Shown: positions 41,859-53,390 of the stretch, piece by piece
How the letters are laid out: every line of letters begins with the position of its first letter
Numbering within the stretch: position 1 is the first letter of the stretch
Assembly (NCBI GenBank): GCA_019155185.1
Contig: CM032801.1
Span: forward strand, 1,470,761 to 1,534,760
Direction of reading: 5' to 3'
Length of the DNA: 64,000 nucleotides
DNA from: Beaufortia kweichowensis
Taxonomy: Eukaryota; Chordata; Actinopteri; Cypriniformes; Gastromyzontidae
Made by a program: the position numbers and the translations under genes
Notes under the pieces: model-generated
The model's database searches: none
What the model was told of the DNA's origin: nothing
The model's input: the letters and a program-made list of their open reading frames with translations, nothing else

Positions 41859-43399
41859 TTAATTACATTACATAGATCAAACGTGAATCACATAGTCGAC
41901 CCTTTTCCATAGTTCAATTCAATACCCCATCTCTTTGAAGACACTGATCTTTTGGTTTTCTCTTTTTACTGCCCTTTTGGTCTTAAGTGCTCTGTTACCG
42001 TGGTGTTGCTCTTGTTTTGTTCATGCTGCTCTATGCCCAATAATATTCCCACTACTATCAACAATATTACTCCTAATACTCCCAACAATTTCCAGTTTTC
42101 CCAAAGCTCCATTTTCTATAGTATGGTTTCTGTTATTTTATATAGTTTTTTCGGTTCAAAAGTAATGCTAAATGAAACTCTATTTATACTTAGTCAAAGT
42201 TATTATGTTAAATTTAAAAAACAACCCACTAAAAAAATCTTAAAACATGAAATGAAACACTTTTGCTGTAATATGAAAGTGAAATATAAAACCTTGAAAT
42301 CTTGTCAGTATAAAACTTATTGAAAAGACACTCAAAATCTTAAATCATTAAAAGAAACTTTTGTAAACAATTTGTTAAATGTAAAACCCCTGTACCTGTA
42401 AAGAAAAATAGTAAAAACACAACAAAAAAACAAAAAACAGTAAGAATGTTAACATTCACTCATTCACCCATCAATTCAATGTCTCTCGATGATTTCTCGT
42501 CTGTCCTTCTCCTGTGAACAGATTATCATTTATGGCAGTTCATATACAGTTATTGTTATTCCGGAGCCCTGGAATTATCTTAGCAGTATCTCTTCAACTT
42601 CTCCCCAGTTCAGCTTGTCTCTGCCACAACCTATTTTTTGGGATACAGATTGTCTCGATACCTTTTTCTTCACAACTCTTTGTGATCAAATGAAAATTTT
42701 TCTGTTGCCCTCAGTAGTTAATGCACATTCTCCCACCCCTTTTGCTGTTGTCTCACTTTTTCAACCCCAAATCTTCTTCTGAATTCTTTGGCAATACCTG
42801 CTCCAAATGCACAGTCTTTGCTTACACAGTGTGCCAATCTCTCTGTGGGTGGGCTGGTGAATAACTCTCCTTTTCTCTATATATATATATCAACACAATA
42901 TAAATCACAACAATCACAAATTTCTATCAGTGTTTGTCTCTATCAGTGTTTTTCTGTGTCTGTAAGTTTTGTCTATCAACAACAATTTCTTGTGAGCTGT
43001 GTGGTGTGTCAATTGTGTTCTCGTTTCCAGTGCATGTGTATTGTTCTGTGGTTTGTCCAGAATGTGTAATATCTGTGATGTCTGTGTCGTGCTGGTGTGT
43101 GTTTACCCTCCCCTTCTGGCTCTGAAGTTCCTTCAGGGCCACTCTTATCTCACCAAGTTTACTGGCTGGTCAATCAATGGACATACAGCAAGTCCAGTGG
43201 TACCACCTGGATCCTTCTGTTTCCTGTACATGACCTGTTTTCAAGAAATCTTAAACAATAGCAGTAAGTTTACCATAGTATGGTCTATACACCATTGGTG
43301 TGGTTCCATCCATATTCAACGCCATGCTTGTGCCAGGGAATTCTCTCCTGTGAGAAGTTTAAAAAGGGATTTAACTGGTTGTTTTACTCAGTAACCGAT

Positions 43400-44520
43400 C
43401 ATTATCAACAATAAAGCAAACATTAAGACTTTTACCCAATTAATTTTTGGTCTGTGCACAGATTTTAGCCAATTTTGTTTTGATGTGGTGATTCATTCGC
43501 TCAATGCCCTTTTACTGTAGGTGATATACTTTATCAAAACATTGTTTTCAAACCAAGTGTTTGTTCAACTTGCCTCAGGTGCTCTTTTTTATTTTATCTT
43601 TTTTTTTTTAATTCGTACCATTCTGTCTGTTCATCATGCACTGTCCCAACTCCATAAGCTGAATCACTGTAAATGTTTACCCATTTTCTCTACTCCACTT
43701 CAAAGCTTCTATTACTGCCTTCACTTCCAGCCCTTTGTGCTGGTTGCTTCCCTGTCATGGTTTTTGTTACTATAATATCAAACTGATTCCTACTTTCCTT
43801 ACTACAGCATACCCTGCTTGCAAATCACCCTTCTCATCCCTGAAACAACATCATCATTAAACAAATCTTCAGCTTCTCCCCTCCAATCTGGTGGTCAGTA
43901 GGTCTGGCCTAACTTTTAACTCAGCAGTCACTGTAAGTTCACACTCATTGTGGTTCCCCTTGTGTCATGTAATTAGCCATGTTGATCCCCTTATGTGTGA
44001 AAAATTAAGTTTTTCTTGAAAAAAGTCAGAAATTTTAGAATTCTCTCTTCTCTTAAGAATGACATGGTAAATGATGCTAAATTAACATATGCCACTACAC
44101 TCTGTGATGTTAAAATGGTCAGATAATGCCCCATAACCAATTGTGCTGTTTTCTTATACTTCTTCTGGAACAACACTCTGTTAACAGTTATGTCACTCTC
44201 TCTGGTCACAGTATGACCCTGTGGTACCCTCGTGTACCTATACTGTTGGCCCTTGAATGTGAATGAAAATATATCTAATGGTAGGCAGAAGAATGCATTT
44301 GCTAAATCAATACATATAAAACATGTTGTGGTGTCAGGTTGGTCAGAGCTGTGTAAATGTTGGATACAGGTAATTATAATTGTATTCTATTTTTTACTAC
44401 AGGCAGAATGTGGTGTTGCATTTGGGAATAAATGTGATGGTTCTATTACTCCTGCTGTCAGCAGGCTCTTAATTATGTCTACATTCCCCTCATCAGTTTT
44501 TGTTTTGTGTGGATACTGAG
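43400..44520 (-). pseudogene. Retroviral pol remnants: RT, RNase H and integrase pieces
   Basis: From 44520 downward the minus strand shows RT finger and palm sequence with ICIDLANAFFCLPLD (near 44290) and YTRVPQG (near 44225). It then shows connection-like sequence (43991-44209), an RNase H piece with YSDSAYGVGTVHDE (near 43640) and an integrase piece with GIERMNHHIKTKLAKICAQT (near 43490). Stops and frame changes separate them. The YxDD catalytic motif that should follow VPQG is not seen, so the active core is apparently deleted. Confidence 0.75.
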
Positions 44521-45235
44521 GTTGCTATATTGGCTCATATGTGACAAGGTCAAAAGTGATCTCTGGACTGGAGGAGCAAAAGCCAACATCTGTAGGTCCT
44601 AGTTACCACAATGTGTTAACCATTTTTCCAGTTAATACATGATCAGTTTTCCCCCTACCGTGCCATCTAGTTACCCATCTATGTCTTAATGTAACTGTGT
44701 TGCTGGTGTGTTTATCAATTTTGTAAGCCTACTCTTTCACTGAATGTTCAACCTATATCCTGTAACCTCTTTGTCATGGGCCCTAAATCTTTAGCTTGGT
44801 GTCTGTGATGTACTGCTACAGTGATGTGTGGCCTAGCCTCCCCCTTCATCATGTACCATTCTTCCTGTTTTTCAGTTAGTTCTACAGCCCCCACTATTCC
44901 CTCCAATTCTACAATAATCCCAGAACATTTAATTTCCCATTCTGTTCCCTCTAATTCTTCATAAAACTTTGTTGATAGTATTCTGTATAATTCCTACCAT
45001 ATAATAATGTTACCTGTGGGAGATTGTATGGAGGCACTTACGGAACCCCAGTCGGCACTCAGAGCTTCCAAATGGAGTACAACAATAACAGTCCCTGCCC
45101 GCCAACAGTCTCAGAATGAAGTTCTCTTTAGTATCTGTCAGTCCCTCCTGGTTCTTTGGAGGATGATAATGGTCACCACGAAACCCATGACCTCCACCTG
45201 CTTTGGTGATATCTCTGTTTGGTCAAAGTCAATAG

Positions 45236-45490
45236 TCAAAGTGGAAAAAAAGTGGCCCCAGTGTCCACTAGAAAGTTCATAGGGTCTTGGTTGACCTCAA
45301 TGCTCAGCATCAGCTCATACATAGCCCTGCTGTGGTCTCTCTGTGGCTCTCTTTGTGCAGTTGGTTCAGGAGCAAGCTGCATGGGGTGCTGTGTATCCCC
45401 CGCCTCCCTTTTGAGATGCTCTGCCTCGATTATAGCCCCCTCTCCCTCTAGGAGCCGGGCCAGATGTGTGCTGCTGTGGACATTCTTTAG
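45236..45490 (-). pseudogene. Retroviral protease region with DTGA active site
   Basis: The frame runs from the end of gag into an aspartic protease start with the active-site motif LVDTGATF near 45240-45270. The frame stops immediately afterwards, so most of the protease, including its flap, is absent or shifted out of frame. Confidence 0.75.
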
Positions 45491-45521
45491 CAAAGTGACC
45501 TAGCTGGCCACAGACAAAACA
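45480..45521 (-). pseudogene. Gag nucleocapsid CCHC zinc knuckle
   Basis: The 14 residues CFVCGQLGHFAKEC match the retroviral nucleocapsid pattern C-X2-C-X4-H-X4-C exactly. Only one knuckle is seen, as in gamma-like viruses. It binds viral RNA in intact relatives. Confidence 0.88.
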
Positions 45522-45736
45522 GTTTCTGCCCTGCCATCCTCCTCTTCCGCCCCCTCATGCCCCCACGGCTCCCCCATGCCTTCCATACCATACCCCACAT
45601 CTTGCTGGCCATATGACCATGGTTGTGCTCTAAATGTTGGACCTATTGGTGTATTATGTGCCCTTTTCTCCTCAGATTGTGGTGTGTCTATATCTGGGTG
45701 TTGCAATAGCTACTAATTTTTATTTTTTTTTGTCAT

Positions 45737-46030
45737 TTATCTTTTTCTAGCTTCCCCTAACTGCAGTTTTAATAGTTGTACTTTTAGGTCCTCCAGCTCA
45801 CAGTCTTTTCCCTTCGCCTTTACTTTTGCTCTAGTCATGTGGTGCATCAAATGTCTTTCCCATGTTTGTGTGGTGCTGCCTGGTATATCTGAATTTTCTT
45901 TTGTACTACTCTTTACACACTCCTCCGTCCCTTCCATTACTGCAGCTCTGAACATTTCTCCATGTACCCTATCTGAATGTGGGTGTACCCCTTTTTCCTC
46001 CCATTCTTCTTTACATTCCATTAAATGCAT
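45737..46030 (-). pseudogene. Retroviral gag, middle fragment
   Basis: An open frame of 97 residues (starts MHLMECKEEWEEKGVHP) contains TWERHLMHHMTRAKVKAKGKD and a leucine-rich end, KVQLLKLQLGEARKR. Its position between the gag start and the zinc knuckle suggests capsid C-terminus or linker. It is separated from the flanking fragments by frame changes. Confidence 0.55.
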
Positions 46031-46552
46031 TAAATATGCTGCTGAATGTCTCCCCTCTTTTTGGGATGAACTTAATGTTGTGAATGGCCCCTAGTGGTGC
46101 TGGAAAGTGTTTTCTGATGGCATTTGCCCAGTCTGGTGGCTATTGTCCCATAAGGGGTTTCAGACTGGCTTGTGTTTGTGTTAGCATCGTGTTGTATTTC
46201 TGCTAGTTGCCCTGCTTATGCTACTTGACCCAACCAAACCTATTGCTAATCTATATCCTTGAGTCAAAGTAAAAACTTCTACACTAGTTACTAGAAATGC
46301 CTCTCATCCATCTCTCTGCTTGCTACAGTTCTACAGTCAAAACAAAACCTCAACATCTTTATCTTGTAATTGTTCCATTTCTAGCTGTCCTCTTTCAACA
46401 TTAAACAATTCAGCCTGCAAGCTGCTGCGCTGCTGTGCTCCCCCTCCCCTCTCGTATGGAGGTGGGCAGAAGGCTCAACTCTAGACCACTCCTTCTTTCT
46501 TACAGGCGTTGCCTCCTCCGCCTTCTCTCGCTGCTTCCGTTCTCTTACTCGC

Positions 46553-46918
46553 TCAAGTCAAAGCAATTGTATTCCACAATCTGAATTTACTATTTGTATC
46601 TTTCACCTCTTTTTTAATCACACTTCTGGTTTTCCAATTACTCTCAACTCCTTTTTTCTCAGCCTCGCTTAATTTCCCTGACCATTTTTTCTCAAATTTA
46701 TCTGCCCATTTTGAGAGAACAACCAGACTACTGTCAACAAATTTTCCTTCCTCCTTAAGCTCCTCATATATTTTTCTCATCTTTTTCTCTGTTTCTTTTC
46801 TCTCCTTTCCAATTACTCCACTTAATGTTTGTTCTACGGCTTCATCCCATTGATTTTTTAGTTCTAATGGACCACATGTCCCATACTCCTCACACTCTTT
46901 ACCATATTGTCCCTCCAT
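46553..46918 (-). pseudogene. Retroviral gag, N-terminal part
   Basis: A 121-residue open frame starts at an ATG (46918) with MEGQYGKECEEYG and is rich in Lys and Glu, with helix-forming repeats. It is the first substantial frame after the leader in the retroviral strand, which fits the start of gag (matrix region). It closes at 46553, well short of a full gag, so the gene is broken here or the assembly has an indel. Confidence 0.65.
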
Positions 46919-47516
46919 TCTGACTCTTTTTATTGTATTCTATTATTATCAATCTTTGAATTGAAAATCTTGATTTTACTAGTATTACTTTAAACCCCTA
47001 TTTGAATTATCCCTTCAATACAAATACAGCCCTGTTCATGAAATAACAAATCACTTTACTTCTTTCAAACACAACACTGCACATGTAACAACGCAATAGC
47101 TCATTTGCTCTTGATTTTTTGCAAGAAAAATATTCTCTTAGAAATATATTTAATTCCCAACACTTCAGAAACAGACACAAATGTTTTCTTTTTATATATT
47201 CATAGATCTGATTCACTGTTCAACAATCTGTCTTCACTATTCTTTCCTCCTTACAGTACTCTGTATTCTCTTATCTGACTCCAAAGAAAAATGCACCGCT
47301 CTCCTATCCTCCACATTCAAAAAACAAAGCAATTTTTTCAGCAAAACGCACAGCAAGTTAAACGCCCATAAAACACAGCAATTTCACAACAATACTGCAA
47401 CAGCATAAAAACAGATCGCACATAAACATGTATTAATCACTTAATGTTCATCAAATTTTACACAATATACACTTGCAAGGATTTTCATATGCTTCATATC
47501 AAATTCTCATAACCAT

Positions 47517-48054
47517 CTGTATCTTTTTATACAGGTATCTCAATCATCTGTATCTCTCTATACAGGTATTCTTCATCATCTGTATCTCTATACAGGTATT
47601 CTTAATCATCCGGGTATCTCACTCATCCGTTTTTTTATACGGGTATCTTAGGTCTCTTGTGTGACTTAACTTTTCAACATCATCCGTACCTCTTTATACG
47701 GGTATCTCAACAACTATTATTAGTCATCTGCATACACTAATCGCAGAGCTATTCTTAGTCTTCTGCATTCACTAATTGCAGGTTTTTCTTCAGGGAATAA
47801 AGCCAAATTCCCAGGGCCTTCCACCCAGAAATTTCGATCACTCGTCAGCAATACGGGGTCCCAACCCTCAGGCTCTAGTTCATCACGACTCAGTCGTGGT
47901 ATCCTTGAAATTATCTAGCCGCTTAAAAACCAATTATTTTTCTCTCATGACTAGCTCATAGAGATATCTTTATTACCATTTTGCCTACCGTTTATTCGTC
48001 ACACTCAACCTTTTTTTCCTAACAGTTTCAACAACAACTCACGACTAATTCGTG
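47517..48054 (-). repeat. Array of short stem-loops in the retroviral leader
   Basis: Between the primer binding site and gag lie at least ten short perfect or near-perfect inverted repeats. They include 47517-47534, 47548-47565 and 47580-47595 (arms CTGTAT/ATACAG), 47627-47642 and 47684-47701 (arms CCGT/ACGG and CCGTA/TACGG), 47728-47746 and 47763-47781 (arms CTGC/GCAG), 47793-47812 (GGGAAT/ATTCCC), 47884-47898 and 48040-48054 (CACGA/TCGTG). Many are followed by GGTAT plus a pyrimidine run. Retroviral leaders carry dimerisation and packaging hairpins, so a role in RNA packaging is a natural guess. Confidence 0.75.
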
Positions 48055-48289
48055 GGAATACAGTATCCTCTTAAAATTTTACCGGTATATATTTACAAAG
48101 ATATTTTCTTCAACTGTTTATACAATTTTACTATACAACTTACGTTCTCTTTTCTGACATCAATAATTTAGTCATAGCCAATGGCAGAAATTTGATTATA
48201 ACAGGTTTCTGCTTACCTTGTATTTTTTATGAGGCGCCTCTTGATGTCAGAAAGAGTCCGTCCGTTGTCCGGTCTTCTCCTCTTCCCGA

Positions 48290-48307
48290 ATCACGTCGGG
48301 GTCACCA
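48290..48307 (-). promoter_or_regulatory. Retroviral primer binding site, tRNA-Trp
   Basis: The minus strand reads TGGTGACCCCGACGTGAT, complementary to the last 18 bases of vertebrate tRNA-Trp including CCA. It lies three bases inside the 5' LTR boundary, as expected. The same primer is used by avian sarcoma-leukosis viruses. Confidence 0.92.
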
Positions 48308-48310
48308 AAT

Positions 48311-49037
48311 TGTTGGACTTGGCAATTAATCCTTCAAGTCCGCGTGTTCGTTTATCCAGGAATGAAGACTCAAAAAGTATCTTTAAAATGATTTATTTTA
48401 ACAATCAAAATATATATTGAAGAAAATCACACTTGAAGAAAATATGCAGAATTCTGTCCCTAGTTATATGATCCTAGGAGTTCACCAATCGAGCAATACG
48501 ACCAAGTGACCTCTCTTTCCCTAAAACTTTCAGTATTTAAAGTCTTCTTCTTTGATGGTCGTGGACCGCTGCCAAGGCCAGCAACCCAGACCTGTTGGCA
48601 CCTTTTTCCCGAATTTGGGCATGGTTATCTCCAGCTTTCCTGCTAGGTCTGCAAAGATAATCGCTTAGTCTGCACAAACAACATTTTGTAAAGGGCAAAA
48701 CACGTATTCGGAGTGCTTAGGGCACTTTGACCTAAGATAGCGCATTTCATATATGGTTATACCGGTTCTTCTCTCTCCTTGGTAAATTTCCACTGCCAAG
48801 CACATAAGACTATGAATATACATATATGAGCAAATAGTGATTAATGTTGTTTTATTGATTAATGTTATTATAATGATTAATATCAACACTAAAATATATG
48901 AGAGTAAATAATGGTTATTAAAACACAAGAATATATCAGAGTTAAATAATGATTAATGTTGAACTCTGTAAAGACAAATGATTAATGTCAAACTCTGTAA
49001 AGGAAAGTTAAAACATGATGAATACAATTTCCCTTTA
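48311..49037 (-). repeat. 5' LTR of the endogenous retrovirus
   Basis: This 727-base repeat begins TAAAGGGAAA and ends CCAACA on the minus strand. The copy at 40819-41496 matches it with one substitution and about five single-base length differences. A polyadenylation signal AATAAA on the minus strand lies at 48397-48392. The U3 part carries repeated GATTAAT blocks and a direct repeat of about 30 bases (about 48949-49008) that could be enhancer repeats. TATA candidates on the minus strand lie near 48755-48745. Confidence 0.93.
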
Positions 49038-49369
49038 CTATTCACTTTAATATTTCATAGTTGAATTTTAATTTAATCATGACAAACTATAAAATGATGG
49101 ACAGGTATAAGACTCAAGATGAAATATTTTACACATTTTCATAACAATAAACAAAAACAAAAATAACAAAAAAATAGTTAATGTTACTGTAATTTATTAA
49201 AGTACCTAAAATGATTTTTTTAAATACCTATTTTTTTAATAATGCTGTTAAAAATAAACGCTTTAGTCCTGTCTACACCTATATTTATTTTAACAACATG
49301 TATGAGTTTGACAATTTCAATGTTGACGTTTACCAAAAATATAATTTTTTTTAAATTTAACTATTTGAT

Positions 49370-49616
49370 TATTTACTCCCCCTTATGTCATGTCATCTTC
49401 TTCTGAACACAGAAGAAGATATTTTGCAAAACGCTGGTAACTGGCACACATTCACTTTCATAGTATGGACACAAGCTACAATAGATGTCAATGGAAGTCA
49501 AATATCTTCTTTTGTGTTTCACACAAAATATCATCATCATATACAGGTTTTGAATGACATAAGGGTGAAAAAATTATGACATCATTTTTATTTTTGGGTG
49601 AACTATCCCTTTAATT
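49370..49616. repeat. Fish MITE ending TGGGTGAACTATCCCTTTA
   Basis: A roughly 245-base element with CTTATGTCAT near one end and TTTGGGTGAACTATCCCTTTA at the other. Half copies occur at about 24463-24560 and 25768-25861. Confidence 0.55.
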
Positions 49617-50619
49617 AAAAAAACAATGTTTAATTCTTAGAACCGGAGGTTTGAGTCTGGATTGAGGATTAAGATTGAGTCTGACCAGCAGCATTTCTAA
49701 ATTCCTATTTAAATTCTTAAATAAAGTGAATTTTTATTACTTCTCCACTACAATAAAGTATTCAGCTCAAAGGCTGATGGAGTAAACCTGGCAAATTTTT
49801 TCACGTGAGTGAGAGATATTCAGACATCTTCAAACACATGACCTTGAGTGTTATATTCTCCCACACATGAACACAGTGTCTGTGTACGAGCTGACGGTCT
49901 GAGTCTCTTCAGTCAGGTGGATCTGATGGTGTACGTCAGCGGGCCTGAGTAATACCCCTGACTGCTGTTCTATCCCAACTGTCTGCCACCCCCCATCCTC
50001 CAGACCTCAGCTCTGTTTGCACACGTCCACTATGACACGGAGGTGTGAGAAGGATGAAGCGTTTCAACAGGTTCTTCTTCCATCTCATCTGTTCTGCTTC
50101 TGTTTTTCATCCTGCTCTCTCACCCTCATGCTGCCTGAATTCTGACTTACAGCCAACAACTTCAACTCCTGAACGCTTCTTATATTTCTTTCCTATCGCT
50201 AAAATGGTTTTCAGAGCACTACCAAATAGATGAAGACATATTTATTGCTGCATTAATAAACTGTAGAATATGCACTCACAGGTGTACAATTGTAAAATAC
50301 AGATAAACATTTTACAGTAATTCAATCACTTTAGAAAGTGATTTATGTGAAAGAATGTCAAATTTATGTTGAAAGAACCTAGAATACAATACACTGATCT
50401 AAAGTGTCCTTCTGTACTTTTTTAATCTTCTAATGCTTAACGTGAGGCTTCTACTAACGCGGCTCGCTGTGAAATGTTTCTTGTAATCAATACAGGCAAA
50501 ATGATCTGCTTGAGTTCATATTGTATTCTTCAATAATTGACTTTTGACTGAAATCTTTTTTGAAACTCTAATGGAGACATTCGTGAGACTTCTGGATCTT
50601 TTCTCAGGAGAAATATGTG

Positions 50620-51235
50620 GCCCAGTCTGTGAAAACCCCATTTTTGTGATTTTTCTGTTGTCTACATAAAATCATTCTACATAATGTAAAGAATATTCAC
50701 ATATTCGAACTTAACATTGAATATTTTCTGAGTAATGTCATATCAAAGATTGAAATCATAGTGAAATTAATAGGTGAAATCAAACTTTGATGCTCGTTAT
50801 CTCAGAATTAAATTTTTAGACTTTTAGACTTAGCCTGGTTTTCACAGACAGGGTCACATATCTGACATACAGGAAACTTAAGCCAGAGACTCTTACTGAA
50901 ATTTCAAATAAATCAAATATATTAAAGAGATCTCATATGTGACTTAAGTGGTTCTATATGGAAAAAAATGAAAAATCACTATAGAAATACTATATCATTT
51001 ATTATTTTTTGAAGTATTTGTGACCCTGTCTCTGAAAACCAGACTAAAGTCTAAAAATGTAATTCTGAGATAACAAGCATCAAAATTTGATTTCACCTAT
51101 TAATTTCACTATGATTTTAATCTTTTACATAGTCTTACTCGGTCAATATCAATATATATTTACACAGAACGTTCTTTACATTATTTATGATGATGATTTT
51201 ATGTAGAAAACATTAAATCACAAAAAAATGACTTT
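50620..51235. repeat. Foldback pair of a fish repeat (arms of about 200-230 bp)
   Basis: The segment 50645-50866 reappears in reverse complement at about 51021-51230. Shared blocks include GTGACCCTGTCT, GAAAACCAG, TTCTGAGATAAC, CACCTATTAATTTCACTATG and the TTTTATGTAGA end. The spacer is about 150 bases. Another partial copy of the family lies near 53935-53975. Confidence 0.8.
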
Positions 51236-53390
51236 AGCTGTATTCGCTGAGTCGCATTTCATTTAAATGACTGTGTGCTTTATGTACAATGTTTTCTATG
51301 TGGATATGTGTGTGAGTTTATCTCAGTGTTTTCCTGCTAACCGGGATCAGAGACACTGTGGTTTGACACTTACTTCGGGAAACATGAGCTCAGTTACGTC
51401 CTGTCCTCGGGTCTGTTTGCCATGCAGCTGGCAGGCATTGGCACCCCCTCCATTCCCTCTTACTAACACTGGCATCTGTGTGGACAACGGAGACAAAAAC
51501 AATTTATAACTCACCTCTATAAGTGGGCTATTTTCACCTCATGAGACCCAGGGGAAACAAAAACTTGAACTGGGTATGGGTCACAAATAATGTGGTTCCT
51601 TAAAAACCAGTATCACTAGAAACCTGGAAGACCAAAACACCAAAATCCAGCCTGGACCAACATGGAGATTTACGGACAAGGAATTAATGATGGAGACATT
51701 GATGACGAACACAATGGTCGGTAAACCAAACTTAGCTCTTCAAGCCCGATGTTCACCAGGCCTGGGCGATATGTGCGAGCGACCCGAGGAGCGAGCATCG
51801 AGTTGTTAATATATTCCTAATGATGTGCTACTTCTCAAGAGGAGCTTTCGAGACAGCCCAGCTCACACCCGATAACACTGCACACCCGGGTGAGGACACA
51901 CTTTGTCTGCTGGGTGCAAACTGGCCCTCCAAAGCGTCCTGTAGGACAGCATTTACTCACATCACCGTGTAGCAGCTAACAGGCCTGTAACAAGCCTTCA
52001 TGCGGCACACAGGCAAAGAGAATGAGATTAGAGCGCAGAAAGATTTCGCTGGTGTAGGAAATGAAAATCTTAGCTGTGGATTTACTGGCCGCGAACATCA
52101 GATTTGATTTTGGAAAAACAGACGCATGGGTGTGTAAGCGGAAAAAGTTGATTAGAATGATTTGTTTGGAGTATTTTTACTTTCAACTCGGCGGCTGATG
52201 GAGCAATATGTTGCTCAGACATATTTGACTCCATTCTGAAAATAAATAGGTGTGAAATTCAACACGGGAGATAGATATTGTGACTCAGTATCTCTCATAG
52301 AAACCAAACAAACTGGGGTAAATATAAAGAGAAACAGCCTCAAATGTATAATTCATAGCAATTAAATATCTCTGTTATCTTTATTAATACCTCAGCGTTA
52401 ATGAATATTAATGAATTATTTTTCTCAGTATGTTCAGACTGAAATCTCTTTAGCAACCCACCATATTTGTGTGACCCAGAGGATACCTTATTGCTCACAA
52501 GTTGCTTTTTCATAATTCAGGAGAGTTTCGATTTATGATTCTTCATTAAAATACATTAATGTACAGTAGAAGAAATAATACATAGAAATAATTAAGAAAT
52601 TTGTTGAGATACAACATAGTATAGAGCTGTGACATTCGCAACACAAGCTGAACTTAGATGAGAAATTAATACTTCTTAATATAAGTGACTTTTAGGTTGA
52701 AATGACTTTAATGTCTAAGCACAGTTTGAGACATTGTTAAGATCTCTTTTTAAAACTCCAGAGAAGAAATATCAGATGTTGTCTGTCTCCAAGAAAATAT
52801 AAGGGAAGCAGAAGACTTCAGGAGGCAAACTGAGAGACATCTTTTTACCTCCCTTTATGAGGAAATGTCACAGCGGTGAAGAAGATATTGCTTAAGTCTT
52901 TGTTGTTTAGGGTTAATAGTAAAAGCTCTTATCCAAACAGCTCAACTCATGCCTGAGCTCCAGCACGATGTGACATCCCAGGCCAAATTGGTCAGTCTCC
53001 TTTGTGTGTGAAATGAATTAGACATTCTCCCCTGGGTGATGTTTGTCCATGATGTGCTGACCGAATGAGAGAGAGGGAGGGGGGTCCTGTTTGGTCATCT
53101 CACTGGTACGTGAACAATCAATTCTCTTTTCCCATACAGTTGCGGTTTAGATGGCTTCCAGAAGTAGGTGTGTTTGTGTAAGGCCAGCGGGGCAAACAGC
53201 ACAGTGAGGGAAAGAGTTGAAACAAGGCCTTTCAACCCCAACAGCATTATTAACAATCTTACCAATGATGAGCAATTCATGGGCTTGAAGTAAACTGAAT
53301 GAAACTGAAACTTGTAAAAGTATGCTAGACAAGTACGCTAGTTTTGTTTGTCTGAAATTCATCAGAAAATGTTTTGAATGAAGTTTTTAT

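Larger units (their letters stand above)
40819..49037 (-). mobile_element. Endogenous retrovirus, minus strand, defective, very young
   Basis: Two nearly identical LTRs (40819-41496, clipped by the gap, and 48311-49037) bracket about 6.8 kb. Reading the minus strand from 49037 downward one meets the 5' LTR, an 18-base primer binding site perfectly matching the tRNA-Trp 3' end, a long stem-loop-rich leader, gag with a CCHC knuckle, a DTGA protease, RT, RNase H and integrase fragments, an env transmembrane tail and a polypurine tract. The space between protease and env is far too short for complete pol plus env. I see the RT palm motif CIDLANAFF and VPQG but no YxDD after them. The element is therefore defective, yet its LTRs differ by about one substitution. 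tRNA-Trp priming is known from avian leukosis viruses; the pol motifs look gamma/epsilon-like. Confidence 0.93.
49038..53390. other. Intergenic region between the retrovirus and gene B
   Basis: It holds the right half of the split MITE (49038-49230), the 49370-49616 MITE and the foldback pair. An exact T-box half site AGGTGTGAAA lies at 52248-52257. I see no supported exon; the open frame at 50045-50233 has no recognisable features. Confidence 0.55.

Noticed and set aside
41596..43394. Plus-strand open frames inside the provirus
   Set aside because: All recognisable retroviral motifs read on the minus strand; these are shadows.
41600..47000. Possibility of an intact autonomous retrovirus
   Set aside because: Frame breaks separate gag fragments, pol lacks its catalytic core and there is too little room for full pol plus env.
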